Source: Actinomycetes bacterium (GTDB lineage: Bacteria; Actinomycetota; Thermoleophilia; Gaiellales; Gaiellaceae). From it: 38,122 bases of DNA. Position 1 is the first letter of the stretch; each line of letters begins with the position of its first letter. Made by a program: the position numbers and the translations under genes. Shown piece after piece: positions 1-13,287 of this stretch. The notes under the pieces are model-generated. The model saw only the letters and a list, made by a program, of their open reading frames with translations. It had not been told where the DNA came from and did no database searches. The stretch covers positions 1 to 38,122 of the forward strand of contig JAPOVR010000150.1 in NCBI GenBank assembly GCA_026708005.1, written 5' to 3'.

Positions 1-130
1 CCGCCCACCGGCACCTGAAACCACCATACCCGCACCCTCGTGGCCCGTGACCCCCGCACCAACCCACAACCCGAAAGAAAACTCACACCACCCCACCAAC
101 ACAAACCCTGGCACAAACACCGCGGGCAGG
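1..130 (+). mobile_element. 3' tail of a decayed IS3-family element
   Basis: The stretch around 85-130 (Thr/His/Pro-rich when translated on the plus strand, with ACAAACCCTGGCACAAACACCG near 100-121) closely matches the reverse complement of about 33890-33945 and of 37845-37867. In both of those places it forms the end of an IS3-type transposase remnant. I therefore read the window start as the downstream end of another copy of the same element, truncated by the window edge. No intact reading frame is present. Confidence 0.5.
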
Positions 131-138
131 CCACGGCG

Positions 139-549
139 TCAGCTCGGAGATCGCAGGAGCCGGATACCGGTCGAGGCCAGAAGGAGGGGTAGTGTGACGT
201 CGATCACCGTCCATATCCAGCCCGCGCTGTTGCTGGGTTCGACCCATTCGAAGCCGAACCAGTTCCAGAGAAGTGCGAGAAGAAGCGCGGCCGAGTAGTA
301 GAAGACGACGTTCGTCTCCAGGTACTCTCGATCGACGGCCGGGTTGGCGTCCAGGCGGCGTTTCCTCGCGAAGGCAAACACCAGCACCATCACCAAGCCG
401 GCGACCATCAGCGGGTCGATGACCCGCCACACGGTCAGCGATGTGCCCTCTAACGCGGGGTCGTAGAACTGGTTGGCCAGGAAATGCCCAGCTACCACAA
501 CCGCCAACAGCAGCATGTACACCGCTGCCGCACGCATCACAACAGCCAT
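139..549 (-). CDS. small multi-pass membrane protein of unknown function
   Basis: The 136-residue product has about four hydrophobic segments: roughly residues 4-22, 40-60, 82-100 and 108-126. Charged loops separate them (an Arg/Lys-rich turn after the second segment and an acidic stretch before the third). I chose the ATG at 549 because a GGGAGG Shine-Dalgarno lies about 6 bases upstream; a TTG two codons earlier is possible. I do not recognise the family. It stands alone between the IS3 tail at 1-130 and the empty stretch to its right, so context gives no function. It is probably a real inner-membrane protein because of the clean hydrophobicity pattern and the good ribosome binding site. 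Confidence 0.6.
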   Translation of the reverse strand: MAVVMRAAAVYMLLLAVVVAGHFLANQFYDPALEGTSLTVWRVIDPLMVAGLVMVLVFAFARKRRLDANPAVDREYLETNVVFYYSAALLLALLWNWFGFEWVEPSNSAGWIWTVIDVTLPLLLASTGIRLLRSPS

Positions 550-835
550 CCTCAACCTCCCACCAAACCGAAGACTCGGCCAAGCCCCCCGCCGGCATCG
601 GGCGCGCCCCTCGCGCCGGCCCAGGCCTGCCGCCGCCTCAGTCTACGCGGTCGGCATGATCGCCGCCCAGACCGCGGCGAGCCATCACGCCCCCACCTGC
701 GACCCGCACCCTCACGCCGAGGACGAACCAACCTCAAGAGAGCAGATCACTTAGGAACGCCCTTGCCACTGACCCCGGACAGCGAGGCCCAGCCCTTCCA
801 ACTCCCAGACGAACAGATGCCGCTTCGCTCCGGCA

Positions 836-932
836 GTGGGTAAAACTGCCGGATGCGTGGGTAACCGCCCTCAGCCGCTGCGAGCAGACCCGCATGGATA
901 CAGGCATTCCGCGTTTCGCTAGACCCTCCTAG
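836..932 (+). repeat. mobile-element end, copy A
   Basis: This stretch aligns along its length with 25105-25203. Both have GTGGG(G)TAAAAC near the start, a second TGGG(G)TAACC about 20 bases later, CCGCAT-ACAGGCA in the middle, and the terminus CGCGTTTCGCYARACCCTCCTAG. The sequences diverge immediately after CCTCCTAG. This is the behaviour of a transposable-element terminus. I cannot assign a family; no transposase is associated with either copy. Confidence 0.6.
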
Positions 933-978
933 CTCTTAGGAACAGAGAAGCGCCGTGTGACGTCTCTGTCGCTCCAGC

Positions 979-1000
979 GAATTTCGCTACAGCCTCCTAG
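979..1000 (+). repeat. short related element terminus
   Basis: The bases GAATTTCGCTACAGCCTCCTAG resemble the last 22 bases of the end at 836-932 (GCGTTTCGCTAGACCCTCCTAG). It lies 68 bases downstream in the same orientation. It may be a second insertion or a partial duplication. Confidence 0.4.
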
Positions 1001-1169
1001 GGTGACGAACGAGTCCGGGCTGGGGTTGTTGCTTGTTGATGGCCATACCGGGCGCGCCAGGGACGGGCTCTGTCTCAGGGGTTGTCTCGCATCGGCCAGC
1101 CCAGACAGCGGCGAGAACACGCGTCGATAACCGCGCCAAGGGGAAGAAATTGGCGCTCCCGGGTCTCAA

Positions 1170-1760
1170 TTGGCGCTCCCGGGTCTGCGCGTAGCTTGGT
1201 GCCAGCGACCCAGAGCCAGCCAGAGGCGGGGCTTTGAACTGGCGCCTGGGGAGGTCGGGGGCTGCCGGTGCCTCTCTGGCGGGGATCCGTTGTCCGCTAC
1301 CGCCGTTTCCCGCGGCGGGAGCCGCTCTCGATGCCAAGCTCGCGCATGCGCCTGGCGACACGCTTGCGCCCGGCGTTGACGCCGTCGTCGGCAAGGCCGG
1401 CGCAGATACGCGGCGCACCGTAGGTCTCGCTCGAGCCGGTGAACGCGCGCCTGATCGGGTGTTTCAGCCGCTTCTCCTGGCGGGACCACCGCGCTGGCCG
1501 CCTCTTCTTCCACGCGTAGAGCCCGCCCGGAAAACGCGGAGCGCCGTGCACCGCAGGGAGACAGGGCGCCGCCTAGCCTCTTGATCGCCCAGCCGGAATC
1601 CTCGTCTCGGCCGGCCGGCCTCCCTAGCGAAGAAAACCTCCGCCCTCCGCAGAATCTCCTTTCTGCCCCGGCAGACGCGCGTTCTCACGAGGCAACACCC
1701 GCAGCTCCCCGCTCGTGAGCGCTTCGCCATTCCCTTCCTCGATGTCGGCCTGTCCTGTCC
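1170..1760 (-). pseudogene. IS3-family transposase remnant (OrfA end plus OrfB start)
   Basis: Reading the minus strand from about 1760 downward and changing frame several times gives the IS3 order. First comes the OrfA leucine-zipper end (ENARL, then EILRRAEVFFAREAGRP), then the OrfB start (VSLRC..L, LYAWKKR). The OrfB helix-turn-helix region follows (AFTGSSETYGAPRICAGLADDGV, GRKRVARRMRELGI), and then AAPDLPRRQFKAP, just ahead of where the DDE core should begin. The core itself is missing and the frames are broken, so it cannot be active. It is a different IS3 subgroup from the other IS3 remnants in this window. Confidence 0.7.
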
Positions 1761-1979
1761 ACCGACACGGCCACTCGGACGCTAGACCGGGCCCCGTGGC
1801 GACGACACGGAACGCGCAGCCACCACGGGACACAGCCAGACCGCCTTCCGGCAAAAACCCCGGCCTCCCCACAACCAGCTCCCTCCCCAAGACCCCACAG
1901 CGCCCAGCCCCAGGGCGCCAACATAACCAGGTCAACCCCACCCACCTAGCGAGCACTGACAGCGCAGTGTCCTGGTTCG

Positions 1980-2462
1980 CTAGAAGCTCCAGCGCTCGCG
2001 TTCGAAGAACTCGACGAGGTTCAGGCATTCAACACCTTGCCACTCGCACACGGTCGGGATCTTTGGGTGGTCGACGCTGCCTTTGTTCTCAGAGGTCACG
2101 ACAGCGAAGCCGCGCTCTTCGGCGAGCGCGATAACGAGAGGGTCGGCGTCCTTCGCTCCTTTCCAGCGTGTCTCAACGGGTGCTACACCGTGGTCTTTTT
2201 CGACGCTTTCCACGATCCGGCGTGCTCGTTCCCACACCTCCAGGGCGCCCTGGATTGCCTTGGGGTTGTCTTCGAGCCACGCCCGGGCAGCGTCGGACTT
2301 GCACTCGAGCGCAGCCTGATCAACAACCACGAGGCGTCCTTCCGCGACGAGAGCTTCCATCCTCTCCCACAGAGCGGGGAAGACAGCCCGCACGTAGTGG
2401 CGATCTACTAGGTCAATGAGCGAGGAGCTATCGAGCGAGTAGCCAGCCAAGCGGTCAGCCAC
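1980..2462 (-). CDS. DUF4411-type PIN-like protein (putative toxin RNase)
   Basis: The 160-residue protein begins LDSSSLIDL, placing an early conserved Asp and Ser/Ser as in PIN-fold nucleases. It carries a central DADPLVIALAEERG block, a VVTSENK block, and a KIPTVCEWQGVECLNLVEFF C-terminus. This order of acidic motifs is typical of DUF4411 proteins. The start is GTG at 2462, inside the second unit of a 20-bp tandem duplication. It follows the HTH/ImmA-IrrE gene, whose stop is at 2475-2477. Genes of these two kinds are commonly paired and treated as toxin-antitoxin-like modules, so I infer an RNase toxin controlled by the upstream regulator. This is not proven. Confidence 0.8.
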   Translation of the reverse strand: MADRLAGYSLDSSSLIDLVDRHYVRAVFPALWERMEALVAEGRLVVVDQAALECKSDAARAWLEDNPKAIQGALEVWERARRIVESVEKDHGVAPVETRWKGAKDADPLVIALAEERGFAVVTSENKGSVDHPKIPTVCEWQGVECLNLVEFFERERWSF

Positions 2463-2482
2463 CCAGCCAAGCGGTCAGCCAC
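2443..2482. repeat. perfect 20-bp tandem duplication
   Basis: Bases 2443-2462 and 2463-2482 are identical (CCAGCCAAGCGGTCAGCCAC). On the coding strand each unit begins GTGGCTGACC, so each contains both a GTG start for the PIN-like gene and the TGA that ends the upstream regulator. The extra unit moves the PIN start 20 bases further from the regulator's stop. Confidence 0.95.
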
Positions 2483-3644
2483 CGACCGCTCGGCTGACAA
2501 GCTTGTCGACGTCTTTCGCCTTGACGTCGAGATATCTCGACGCCTCGTGAAGCGAGATCGCGTTGCCGTCGTAGGCCGCGCCGACGATCTGGATGAACCC
2601 GCGGCCGATCTCCCGTACCCTGTTCCCAGGGTAGCCGGGGCCACCACCGGCTCCCCCTTCTGGCTTGGGCTCGTGGGTTAGCCATGAGCGCGCGGCCCGG
2701 TAGTCGTCCTGCGAGATCAGCCCGAACGTCACGAGACGCCGGTAGGCGGCCTCCCTGCTCACACCAAACGCCTCCGCGAGCTGAGCGCTCCTCTGGGGCC
2801 AGTCACCCTCAAACGACGACGCCGCGCCCTTGAAGCCGGCCGCTGGCATAAGAGCGGCGGCCGCGGCGGCGTTGCACCACGACTCGTCACTCAGCCCGAA
2901 GCCGTTCACCGCAAGCTGGACGTGCGCGTACTCGTGCAGGAGCGTGAAAACACGGGCCGTGCCCGCGTCCCCTTGGTTGATCGCGATCAGTGGCAGCGGC
3001 GTCTCGACGATCGAGAAGCCGCGCCGCTCCCCGACACCGACGCCCCGGAACTGGTTGATCAGCACACCCGTAGCATCGATCCGGTCGATCCACTGCCGCA
3101 GCGTGCCCCCGTCCCGCGCCCACTTCGCGATGTCCTGGCTGCCGACAGCAAGCGCCTCGCGTATCGCCTCACCGGAGCGCTCAGGATCGCCGGGATCGAC
3201 ACCAACGACCTTGGGCTCCCTCGGCTGCTCTCCGATCTGCGCTACCAGTGAGAGCGCCAACTCCCTCCGCTCGCACGCCTCCCGAACAGCGAACCTCAGG
3301 TCAGGGCTTCCGGAATCGGCCTCGGCCCCGTGCAGACGCCGCGCATACGTCGCCGACAGCCGCTCCGCAGGCGGCTCCGAAAGAAGAAAAACAGAAACCG
3401 GCCGGCGGTACCTCTTCGCAAGCACCCGAAGCTGGGCCACTGTCGGCGACTCAACGACATCCTCCTCGGCCCAAAGACCGAGCTGAGCCCCCTCCGGCGT
3501 GCCCCCCTCCCACACCAGGAGACGATCAGCACTGACCCTGGCCCGCCGACTCGCCTCCTCAAGCGAGAGGCCCGCCGTCTCACGAGCCCAACGCAGCACA
3601 CTCGAGGAGACAGGAACACGATACGACGGTAGCGGAAGACTCAT
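2475..3644 (-). CDS. HTH (XRE) / ImmA-IrrE metallopeptidase regulator
   Basis: The product is about 389 residues from the ATG at 3644. Residues about 12-80 form an XRE-type helix-turn-helix (VLRWARETAGLSLEEASRRA, then RVSADRLLVWE). A linker follows, and then an ImmA/IrrE zinc-peptidase domain with HEYAH at about residues 237-241 and a downstream SDESWCNAAAAAALMP segment supplying the second Glu and the typical helix. Proteins of this type cleave or antagonise repressors or toxins. A longer open frame exists upstream to 3797, but it lacks family features, so I use the start just before the HTH. It is immediately upstream of the DUF4411 PIN-like gene and probably co-transcribed with it. Confidence 0.85.
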   Translation of the reverse strand: MSLPLPSYRVPVSSSVLRWARETAGLSLEEASRRARVSADRLLVWEGGTPEGAQLGLWAEEDVVESPTVAQLRVLAKRYRRPVSVFLLSEPPAERLSATYARRLHGAEADSGSPDLRFAVREACERRELALSLVAQIGEQPREPKVVGVDPGDPERSGEAIREALAVGSQDIAKWARDGGTLRQWIDRIDATGVLINQFRGVGVGERRGFSIVETPLPLIAINQGDAGTARVFTLLHEYAHVQLAVNGFGLSDESWCNAAAAAALMPAAGFKGAASSFEGDWPQRSAQLAEAFGVSREAAYRRLVTFGLISQDDYRAARSWLTHEPKPEGGAGGGPGYPGNRVREIGRGFIQIVGAAYDGNAISLHEASRYLDVKAKDVDKLVSRAVGG

Positions 3645-3859
3645 CGGAGAAGGCTCACCATCAGCACGCGCCAACCGCATGATCGCACACCCAGCGGCGG
3701 CCATGTTTATGCGGCACACCACAGATATCCCGACACGCAAGAGGAGACCATAGGCCATCGTTTTCGAGATAGCCGCCCCGCCCACCCACCTACCCATCCA
3801 AGCCTAATAGCCTTACCTGCCCCAGGCTTGTAGCGGCGGCATGGTGTGGCCCCCCTCCT

Positions 3860-4110
3860 AGCTGTGGCCAGGGATCACGGGCTACATGGATGTGGGCTTG
3901 GTGGGTTCGAGTGGAGGTGGGCGGGCAGTACCGGGGGCTTGTTGTGGATCTGGTGTAACCCTCGACCGGGGCCTGGGCTTCCCGGAGGGTGGAGAGGATC
4001 TCGCGGCCGGTGTAGCTTGTCCAGTGGGCTGCGGTTGAAGCCCTCTCCGGGTGTGGCCGTTCCCCCCTTGAGGGCTGCTGGGCCAGATGGGGCTCAGACG
4101 TCAATATGTG
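3860..4110 (-). pseudogene. C-terminal remnant of an IS3-family transposase
   Basis: On the minus strand this translates in pieces to the IS3 OrfB end: ERPHPERAST, then REILSTLREAQAPVEGYTR, then a Thr/His/Pro-rich tail. In intact copies this corresponds to the region after the catalytic Glu. It points away from the next remnant (4210-4880, plus strand), so these are two independent decayed pieces. Confidence 0.6.
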
Positions 4111-4209
4111 ACAAGCTGGGGCGCAGCCGGACGCAAGAGCAGCCTGCCGGCTACAGGCGGCCCTCGCCTTAGGCTGCCTCTAGCCGCCTGGCCCTCCTAC
4201 TGCCGCCGG

Positions 4210-4880
4210 TGTGCCCCCGCCCGCTTTGTGGTGGACCGCCCGAGCCCCGACAGCAACGGGGGACTGGCACACCGCCGGTAGCCGTGGCCTGCCGCCGCGC
4301 CCGGGGGCTGGACGGGCCCAGCCGCAAGGCAGGCGGGGCTGGCGTCTGGCCACAGCAGGGGCACCAGGGTGCCGTGTCGGCAACCCAAGTACGGGGCCGT
4401 CTGTGGCCGGCCGTGCCCCAGCTGCCGCGATCCACTTCTGGGCCCACCGGGTCTGGTTGGCGGCCCGAACTCACGACGGGCGGCCCTTGTGGCTGCCGGC
4501 CGTGGTAGACGAGGCACATCCGGCAACGCACCTAGCGATGGGTGGCTCGGCGCATCCAGGCCGACAAGTGTGCCCCCCGCAGCCTCGCAGAAGCTGTTCG
4601 ATTGCCCACAGGTCTCCCGCGCACGGACAATGCACCTCGAGGCTCAACAACCGGGCCGTGCCAGCCTGGCTTGGCTACGTCGGTACCCGTACGCCCCCTA
4701 TTGTGCCCACCGGCTCTCGGGGACAGCTACTCCGGCAGTCTCAACTCCACGCTACGAGGCCAGCTGTCAAACCGTGTGACTCTACTCACCCTGGAACGCA
4801 AACCCGTCCGGGGGCTTGCGCCAAATCAACAGCCAGCGTCGCCTGTACAACTACTCGCATAAAAGGAGACAGGAGCTCTC
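4210..4880 (+). pseudogene. frameshifted IS3-family transposase (OrfB) remnant
   Basis: Shifting between the three plus frames recovers most of an IS3 integrase core: VPCRQPKYG, then HFWAHRVWLAARTHDGRPLW (first catalytic region), then ARRIQADK, RTDNAP (second catalytic region), NNRAVPAWLGYVGTRT, NSTLRGQLSNR, and INSQRRLYNYSHKR near the end. The same landmarks occur in the remnants at 5905-6440, 33890-34560 and 37840-38122. Multiple frameshifts make it non-functional. Confidence 0.7.
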
Positions 4881-5177
4881 GTCAACATTATACGTCCCAG
4901 GTTGGGAAACTGTGCGATTCATCATAAGGATCACTTCGCAGCATTATGTCGGCTATTGCCTGATAATTTCTGAGAGTTAGTCAGATCCGACGGAGTGAAG
5001 TTAAGGACTGCTCGCCAGCTAGGAGGTCTCAGGCTACGAAATGCTACGTGCCGGCGGCTTCCAACATCCCTGTATGATACAATTGACCGCACCATAGAGC
5101 ACTGTCTGAGGTAGAAGTTGTACAAGGAACATCTAGCCTTCAATACTCCTGAAGATGATTCGGCTCTATGACGGTAC
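4881..5177. other. short AT-richer stretch upstream of the DUF2971 gene
   Basis: Base composition is visibly lower in GC than the flanking IS debris, like the adjacent DUF2971 gene. I see no gene here. Promoter elements for the DUF2971 gene may lie here, but none is clear. Confidence 0.3.
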
Positions 5178-5772
5178 ATGGACTTCACAAAGTTCGTGTC
5201 CCTCTTGGATACTCAAGCTCTCTTCTTCGTCAGAGCAGACAAGCTGGGTGACCCTTTCGAAGGTTCCTACTCCAAGGCCAATGTGGCTCTGCGTCCGGCC
5301 TTGTACGAAAGGAAGATCCCCGAGTCAACCATGCAGCAGTTCGCAGCCTTTACTGAGGGAGCACGCCGATTCACATATATCAGTTGCTGGCACGAAGCTC
5401 GTCGTGAATCGGCCGCTATGTGGAGACTCTATTCCAGAGAGCATGACGGAATAGCCGTTAAGGCTGAATGTAAAGCGCTTACCCAGAGCTTCACATGCGG
5501 TGAAGACATCTTTGTTGGAAAAGTCAGCTACGTTGACTACGACATGACCTTTATCCAAGAAAGCAACTTATTTTTATGCATACCTACACAAGCGACAGAG
5601 CTTTGAACACGAGAGGGAAGTGAGAGCTATATCACAGGAATTGACATCACATGGAGGAAAGGTTGATCTATCTCATGAAGTTCATGTCTCCGGCGTCTAT
5701 TACACTGTGGAGCTCTCTCTACTTATTCAAGAGGTTATCGTCGCTCCTTACGCTGATGACTGGTTCATATAG
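5178..5772 (+). pseudogene. DUF2971-family protein, frameshifted
   Basis: The first part reads MDFTKFVSLLDTQALFFVRA, then KLGDPFEGSY, then ISCWHEARRESAAMWRLYS, which is the typical DUF2971 order. This frame ends early at 5606. One frame over, from about 5572, the family's C-terminal block continues: FYAYLHKRQSFEHEREVRAI, to a stop at 5770-5772 after PYADDWFI. Removing one T from the run at 5571-5575 would join the two parts, so this is a one-base expansion or a sequencing slip. The N-terminus may also be short, since family members usually have a few residues before RYMDF and there is a TGA two codons before Y-M. DUF2971 genes are common in defence islands; their function is unknown. Confidence 0.75.
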
Positions 5773-5904
5773 CTTGTCCAATCAGTCGCTGCTCGCTATG
5801 ACTTGACGACGCCTGTCAGCAGGTCAAGGCTCGCCGAGCGACCGACATGGGGCTAACGTCGCCGCTGAGGCGAACCCGGGGGAAGACGCGCGGTCGGTGG
5901 CGGT

Positions 5905-6440
5905 GGGTGGCTGACTTGAGGGTAGCCAACCAGATTCTGCTCGATGCGGCCGAGGGGACTCTTCCGGCCTCGACGCTCCGGGTGGGGGGCTGTTCATACA
6001 GGCGCAGCGGGTGTTGGCAGCCCCAGGGGTGTGGGGCCTACCGGGTGTTGGGCCAGCCCCGGTTCCATCCAGCGCTACCGTGCTCGCGCACCAGACAACA
6101 GGGGCGGCACCTCAGGCCACGAACTGTGCGGCTGGCTCATGGGCTTCGGCAGGTCACGGCTACCGGCCGTGTCGCTGCCCTGCCCCCGGGCCTGGGGGCA
6201 GGACGCCCGGCACAGCGGGTGGAGCGCATCCGCGGCGGCTGCAGGGACACCAGGGTGCCGTGTCGGCAACCGAAGGCGAGGCCGTCTGCGGCTGGCTGGC
6301 CGCTCCCGGATCCGGCTGCGCCCTCGCTGTCGCATATTCACGCCTGGGCCCACCCGGCCTGGATGGCAGCCCGAAAACCGACAAGCGGACGGGCCCTCAC
6401 GGCCGCCGGTCGCTCCTGCCCGCCGTCGACCACAAGCCCC
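5905..6440 (+). pseudogene. IS3-family remnant (OrfA end into OrfB)
   Basis: On the plus strand, in shifting frames, one sees an OrfA-like end (VANQILLDAAEGTL), then the OrfB start (VLGQPRFHPAL), VPCRQPK, GRLRLAGRSRIRLRPRCR, HAWAHPAWMAARK and GRALTA. The block around 6258-6285 (CACCAGGGTGCCGTGTCGGC) is identical to one around 4359-4378 in the neighbouring remnant, which confirms they are copies of one element. Frameshifts and loss of the rest of the core make it dead. It abuts the 3' end of the defence operon. Confidence 0.65.
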
Positions 6441-6511
6441 GTGCGTTCGGAGGCGCAGCGCGGTCAGTGCAGGACAATCTCGGGCATTGGCAGACCCACC
6501 TTGCATCCTCG

Positions 6512-10425
<3,914 letters not shown>

Positions 10426-10426
<1 letters not shown>

Positions 10427-13263
10427 CAGCTGGCGGCGGGTATGGGCAGGTACAGGTAGATGCCGAGGACGTCGACGGGCAGCTTCGGCTCGACTGTTGT
10501 CTGACCGGGCAGCCTTGCTGCCTTGCGGGCGCGCTCATGCGCTTCCTGGAGGGCGTGTGCGCGCCGCCCGGCGACCTGCTCGAGATGTGGTCGCAGATCG
10601 CCTATGCCGTCGATAACCCGTTCGAGGAACTGTGTTGCCTGTTCGTGCGTGATGTTGCCTTCCGGCCCGACGGTGAGCAGCGTCTCGGCCTCAGTGCTTG
10701 GCAGCCAGTTGGCGCTGCCGGGGGCGCCGGTGAAGGCGAGTAGCTGGCTTTCCTCGGCGAGCAGCTGCCTGTCGGGGTGGCCGCGGCGCCGCGTGAGGAT
10801 CTCGTGGCGGATTCTGGCTAGCAGCAGCGTCGTTCTCGTCTCCACTGCGCTTGTGCGTGTTGCGCCGGCCCGGCGGGCCTTGCCGCCCGAGACGGGGTCG
10901 AACGCCGTGTCGACAACGTGGGAGGCCAGGCCTTCGACGAGCGGGTGCGTCCTGGAGAGATAGATCAGCCCCTCCGGGCCGTGGGGCTCAAACCGCGCCC
11001 GCAGCTGCTCGGCCTCGCCGAGCGGAAGCGCGTCTCTGAGCGCACGTGGCAGCTCTCTGAGATCGGCGGTGAGGGCGGTGCCGTTGCTGACCGATGCGCC
11101 GTGGGCGCGCAGCGCCTCTGTGGTGAAGCGGGCGACATCGGCGCCTGAGCCGACCGCGGCCCGGGTCTCGGCGAGCTCGCGCGCGACCTCCTCGACCTTG
11201 ATCGTGGCCTGTGCGAAGATCGTGCGCGAAAGCTTCTCTCGTTCGGTGGCGCTGTCCCATTCCCGGTGCAGCTTGTCGCGGTGGGCCGCGATGAGGTCCT
11301 CTTCCCAGAGCGCGAGCTGGCTCTCGACCGACTCGTCGGGCCACTCCTGTAGGAGGAGGCCTTCGAGGATCGCTTCGAGCACGGTGTTGGAGTCGACCGG
11401 GACGGGGACGGAGACGCCGAGCTGGCTGCGGATCTGTTTCGATTTGCGCAGCAGCACGTTGAGGACGATCCCGTCGATTGGGTTGTCGCGGCCGTAGTAG
11501 GTGAGGACACGGACGGGGTCTGACTGCTGGCCGTAGCGGTCGACGCGGCCTTCGCGCTGTTCGTGGCGGGTTGGGTTCCAGGCGAGGTCGTAGTGCACGA
11601 CCGCGTCGAAGTGCTGTTGGAGGTTGATTCCTTCGGAGAGGCAGTCGGTCGCAACGAGCACGCGCTGGCCGGCTTGGCCGAGTTCGTGGATGCGCTGCTC
11701 GCGCTCGCCGGGCGGCAGCGTCCCGGTGACCGCTTCGACCGCGACCCTCCCGGGGAGCGCACCGCGGAGGGTGTCCGTGACGTACTCGGCGGTCGGGATG
11801 AACTTGCAGAAAACGATCGGGTTGTACCCGCCCTCGACGAGCCCCGTGATCAGCGTGACCGCCTTCTGGAGCTTGGCGTCCGGGGCGCCCTGGAGCTTCT
11901 CGGCCTCGCGCGCAAACTCGCGCAGACGCCGGCGGGTCACACCGCCACCGTTGTCGGTGTCGTCATGGTCGGCGCCCGGGGAAACGTCGGCCCCTTCGGT
12001 TGTCTCTTCGTCGGTCAGGTCAAGGAGGGCGCGGCGGCCGACCTCGTCGGCTTCTTCTGCGGTTGAGGTGTCGGCGGGCTGGGCACGGTTTCGTAGCGTT
12101 GCGGCCGCTGCTGCGGGGCTTGATCCGATCGACCGCAGAAGCGCCAGCGCCGACCACCAGCGGACGCGGCGGCGGTGCGCGGAGCCGCCAGCTGGGTCGG
12201 CGACCGCCTCGCGCGCATAGTTGTAGACACGCCGGAAGTACTTTTTCTGTTCGGGCGAGAGTTCGTAGGTGTCTTCCCGTGTCTCGCGGCTGGGGAACGG
12301 TGTTTCGGCGTCGAGGTAGCTTTGGATGTCGCCGCGGCGGCGTTGCACCATATGGCGCGCGAGCCGCTCCCGCCCGGCTCTGCGTTCCGCCCGGGGGAGA
12401 TCCTCCGGCAGCTCCGCGAACGTTGGGTCAAGGAACCCAAGCAGTGCCCGGAACGGCGCTTCTTTGCCGGAGTGAGGCGTCGCTGTGACCAGGATCAGGT
12501 GCCGCCCCGGGTTGGCCGCGAGACCGGTGACGAGCTCGTGCCGTTGGTGGCGGCCCCGGCCGCCGTCTGGGTTTGCGCAGGTGTGGGCCTCGTCAACGAT
12601 GACAAGCTCCGGGCAACGACGCAGGAAATCGTCGCGGCGGCGGTCGCCTTTGATGAAGTCGGTCGAGACGACCGTGCGGTCGTGGCGGTCAAACAGCGAC
12701 TCCCCGACACCGAGGCCGCGCTCGAGCCTGGCCGCCGTGCTCGGCAGGACAAGCTCCGCCTCGAGGTGGAACTTGTCGCGCAGCTCGCACTGCCACTGCT
12801 CCGCCAGATGCGGCGGGCAGAGCACCGCGAGGCGCTCGGCCTCGCCTCGGGCGAGCAGCTCCGAGGCGACCAGCAGCGCCTCGACTGTCTTGCCGACACC
12901 GACGTCGTCGGCGATCAGCAGACGCACAGGGTCAAGACGCAGCGCCATCAGAAGCGGCACCAGCTGGTAGGGACGCGGCTCCACGGCGATCCGACCGAAC
13001 GACCGGAACGGGCCAGCGCTCGAGCGGAAACTCAACCGCAGTGCATCACGCAACAGCCGGCATGAGCGGTGGTCACCAACATCGGAAGGGTCAGGAAGCT
13101 CGAAGGAGGCGGGCACGACGGTCTCAAGCGAGGTGAGGATTCCCGTGATTTCGTCGTCGGTGCCGCCCAGCGGTCGCAAGACGAGCAGGTCATCTTCGGA
13201 CTCGGGCAGCACGACCCACTCTCGGCCGCGGGCCCGGACGAGGGCTCCGATGTCAAAGCCCAC
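10426..13263 (-). CDS. SNF2-type helicase, DrmD-like
   Basis: A 945-residue superfamily 2 helicase. Motif I is DDVGVGKT at about 119-126, motif II DEAH at about 224-227, and motif III VTATPHSG follows. The C-terminal RecA domain shows FCKFIPTAEYV, then ATDCLSEGINLQ, and the arginine-finger motif WNPTRHEQREGRVDRYGQ. This SNF2/RapA-like architecture matches DrmD-type proteins of class 1 DISARM and relatives. The start is GTG at 13263, only 24 bases after the stop of the upstream YprA-type helicase gene, and its end overlaps the methyltransferase start. It is therefore the middle gene of a three-gene unit and probably a DNA translocase of that defence system. Confidence 0.85.
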
Positions 13264-13287
13264 ACGGCCTCCAGCCCACGCGGCCTT

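Larger units (their letters stand above)
556..1169. other. gene-free stretch with mobile-element ends
   Basis: No convincing coding region. The only recognisable content is the element end at 836-932, which has a homologous copy at 25105-25203, and a shorter related end at about 979-1000. Confidence 0.5.
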
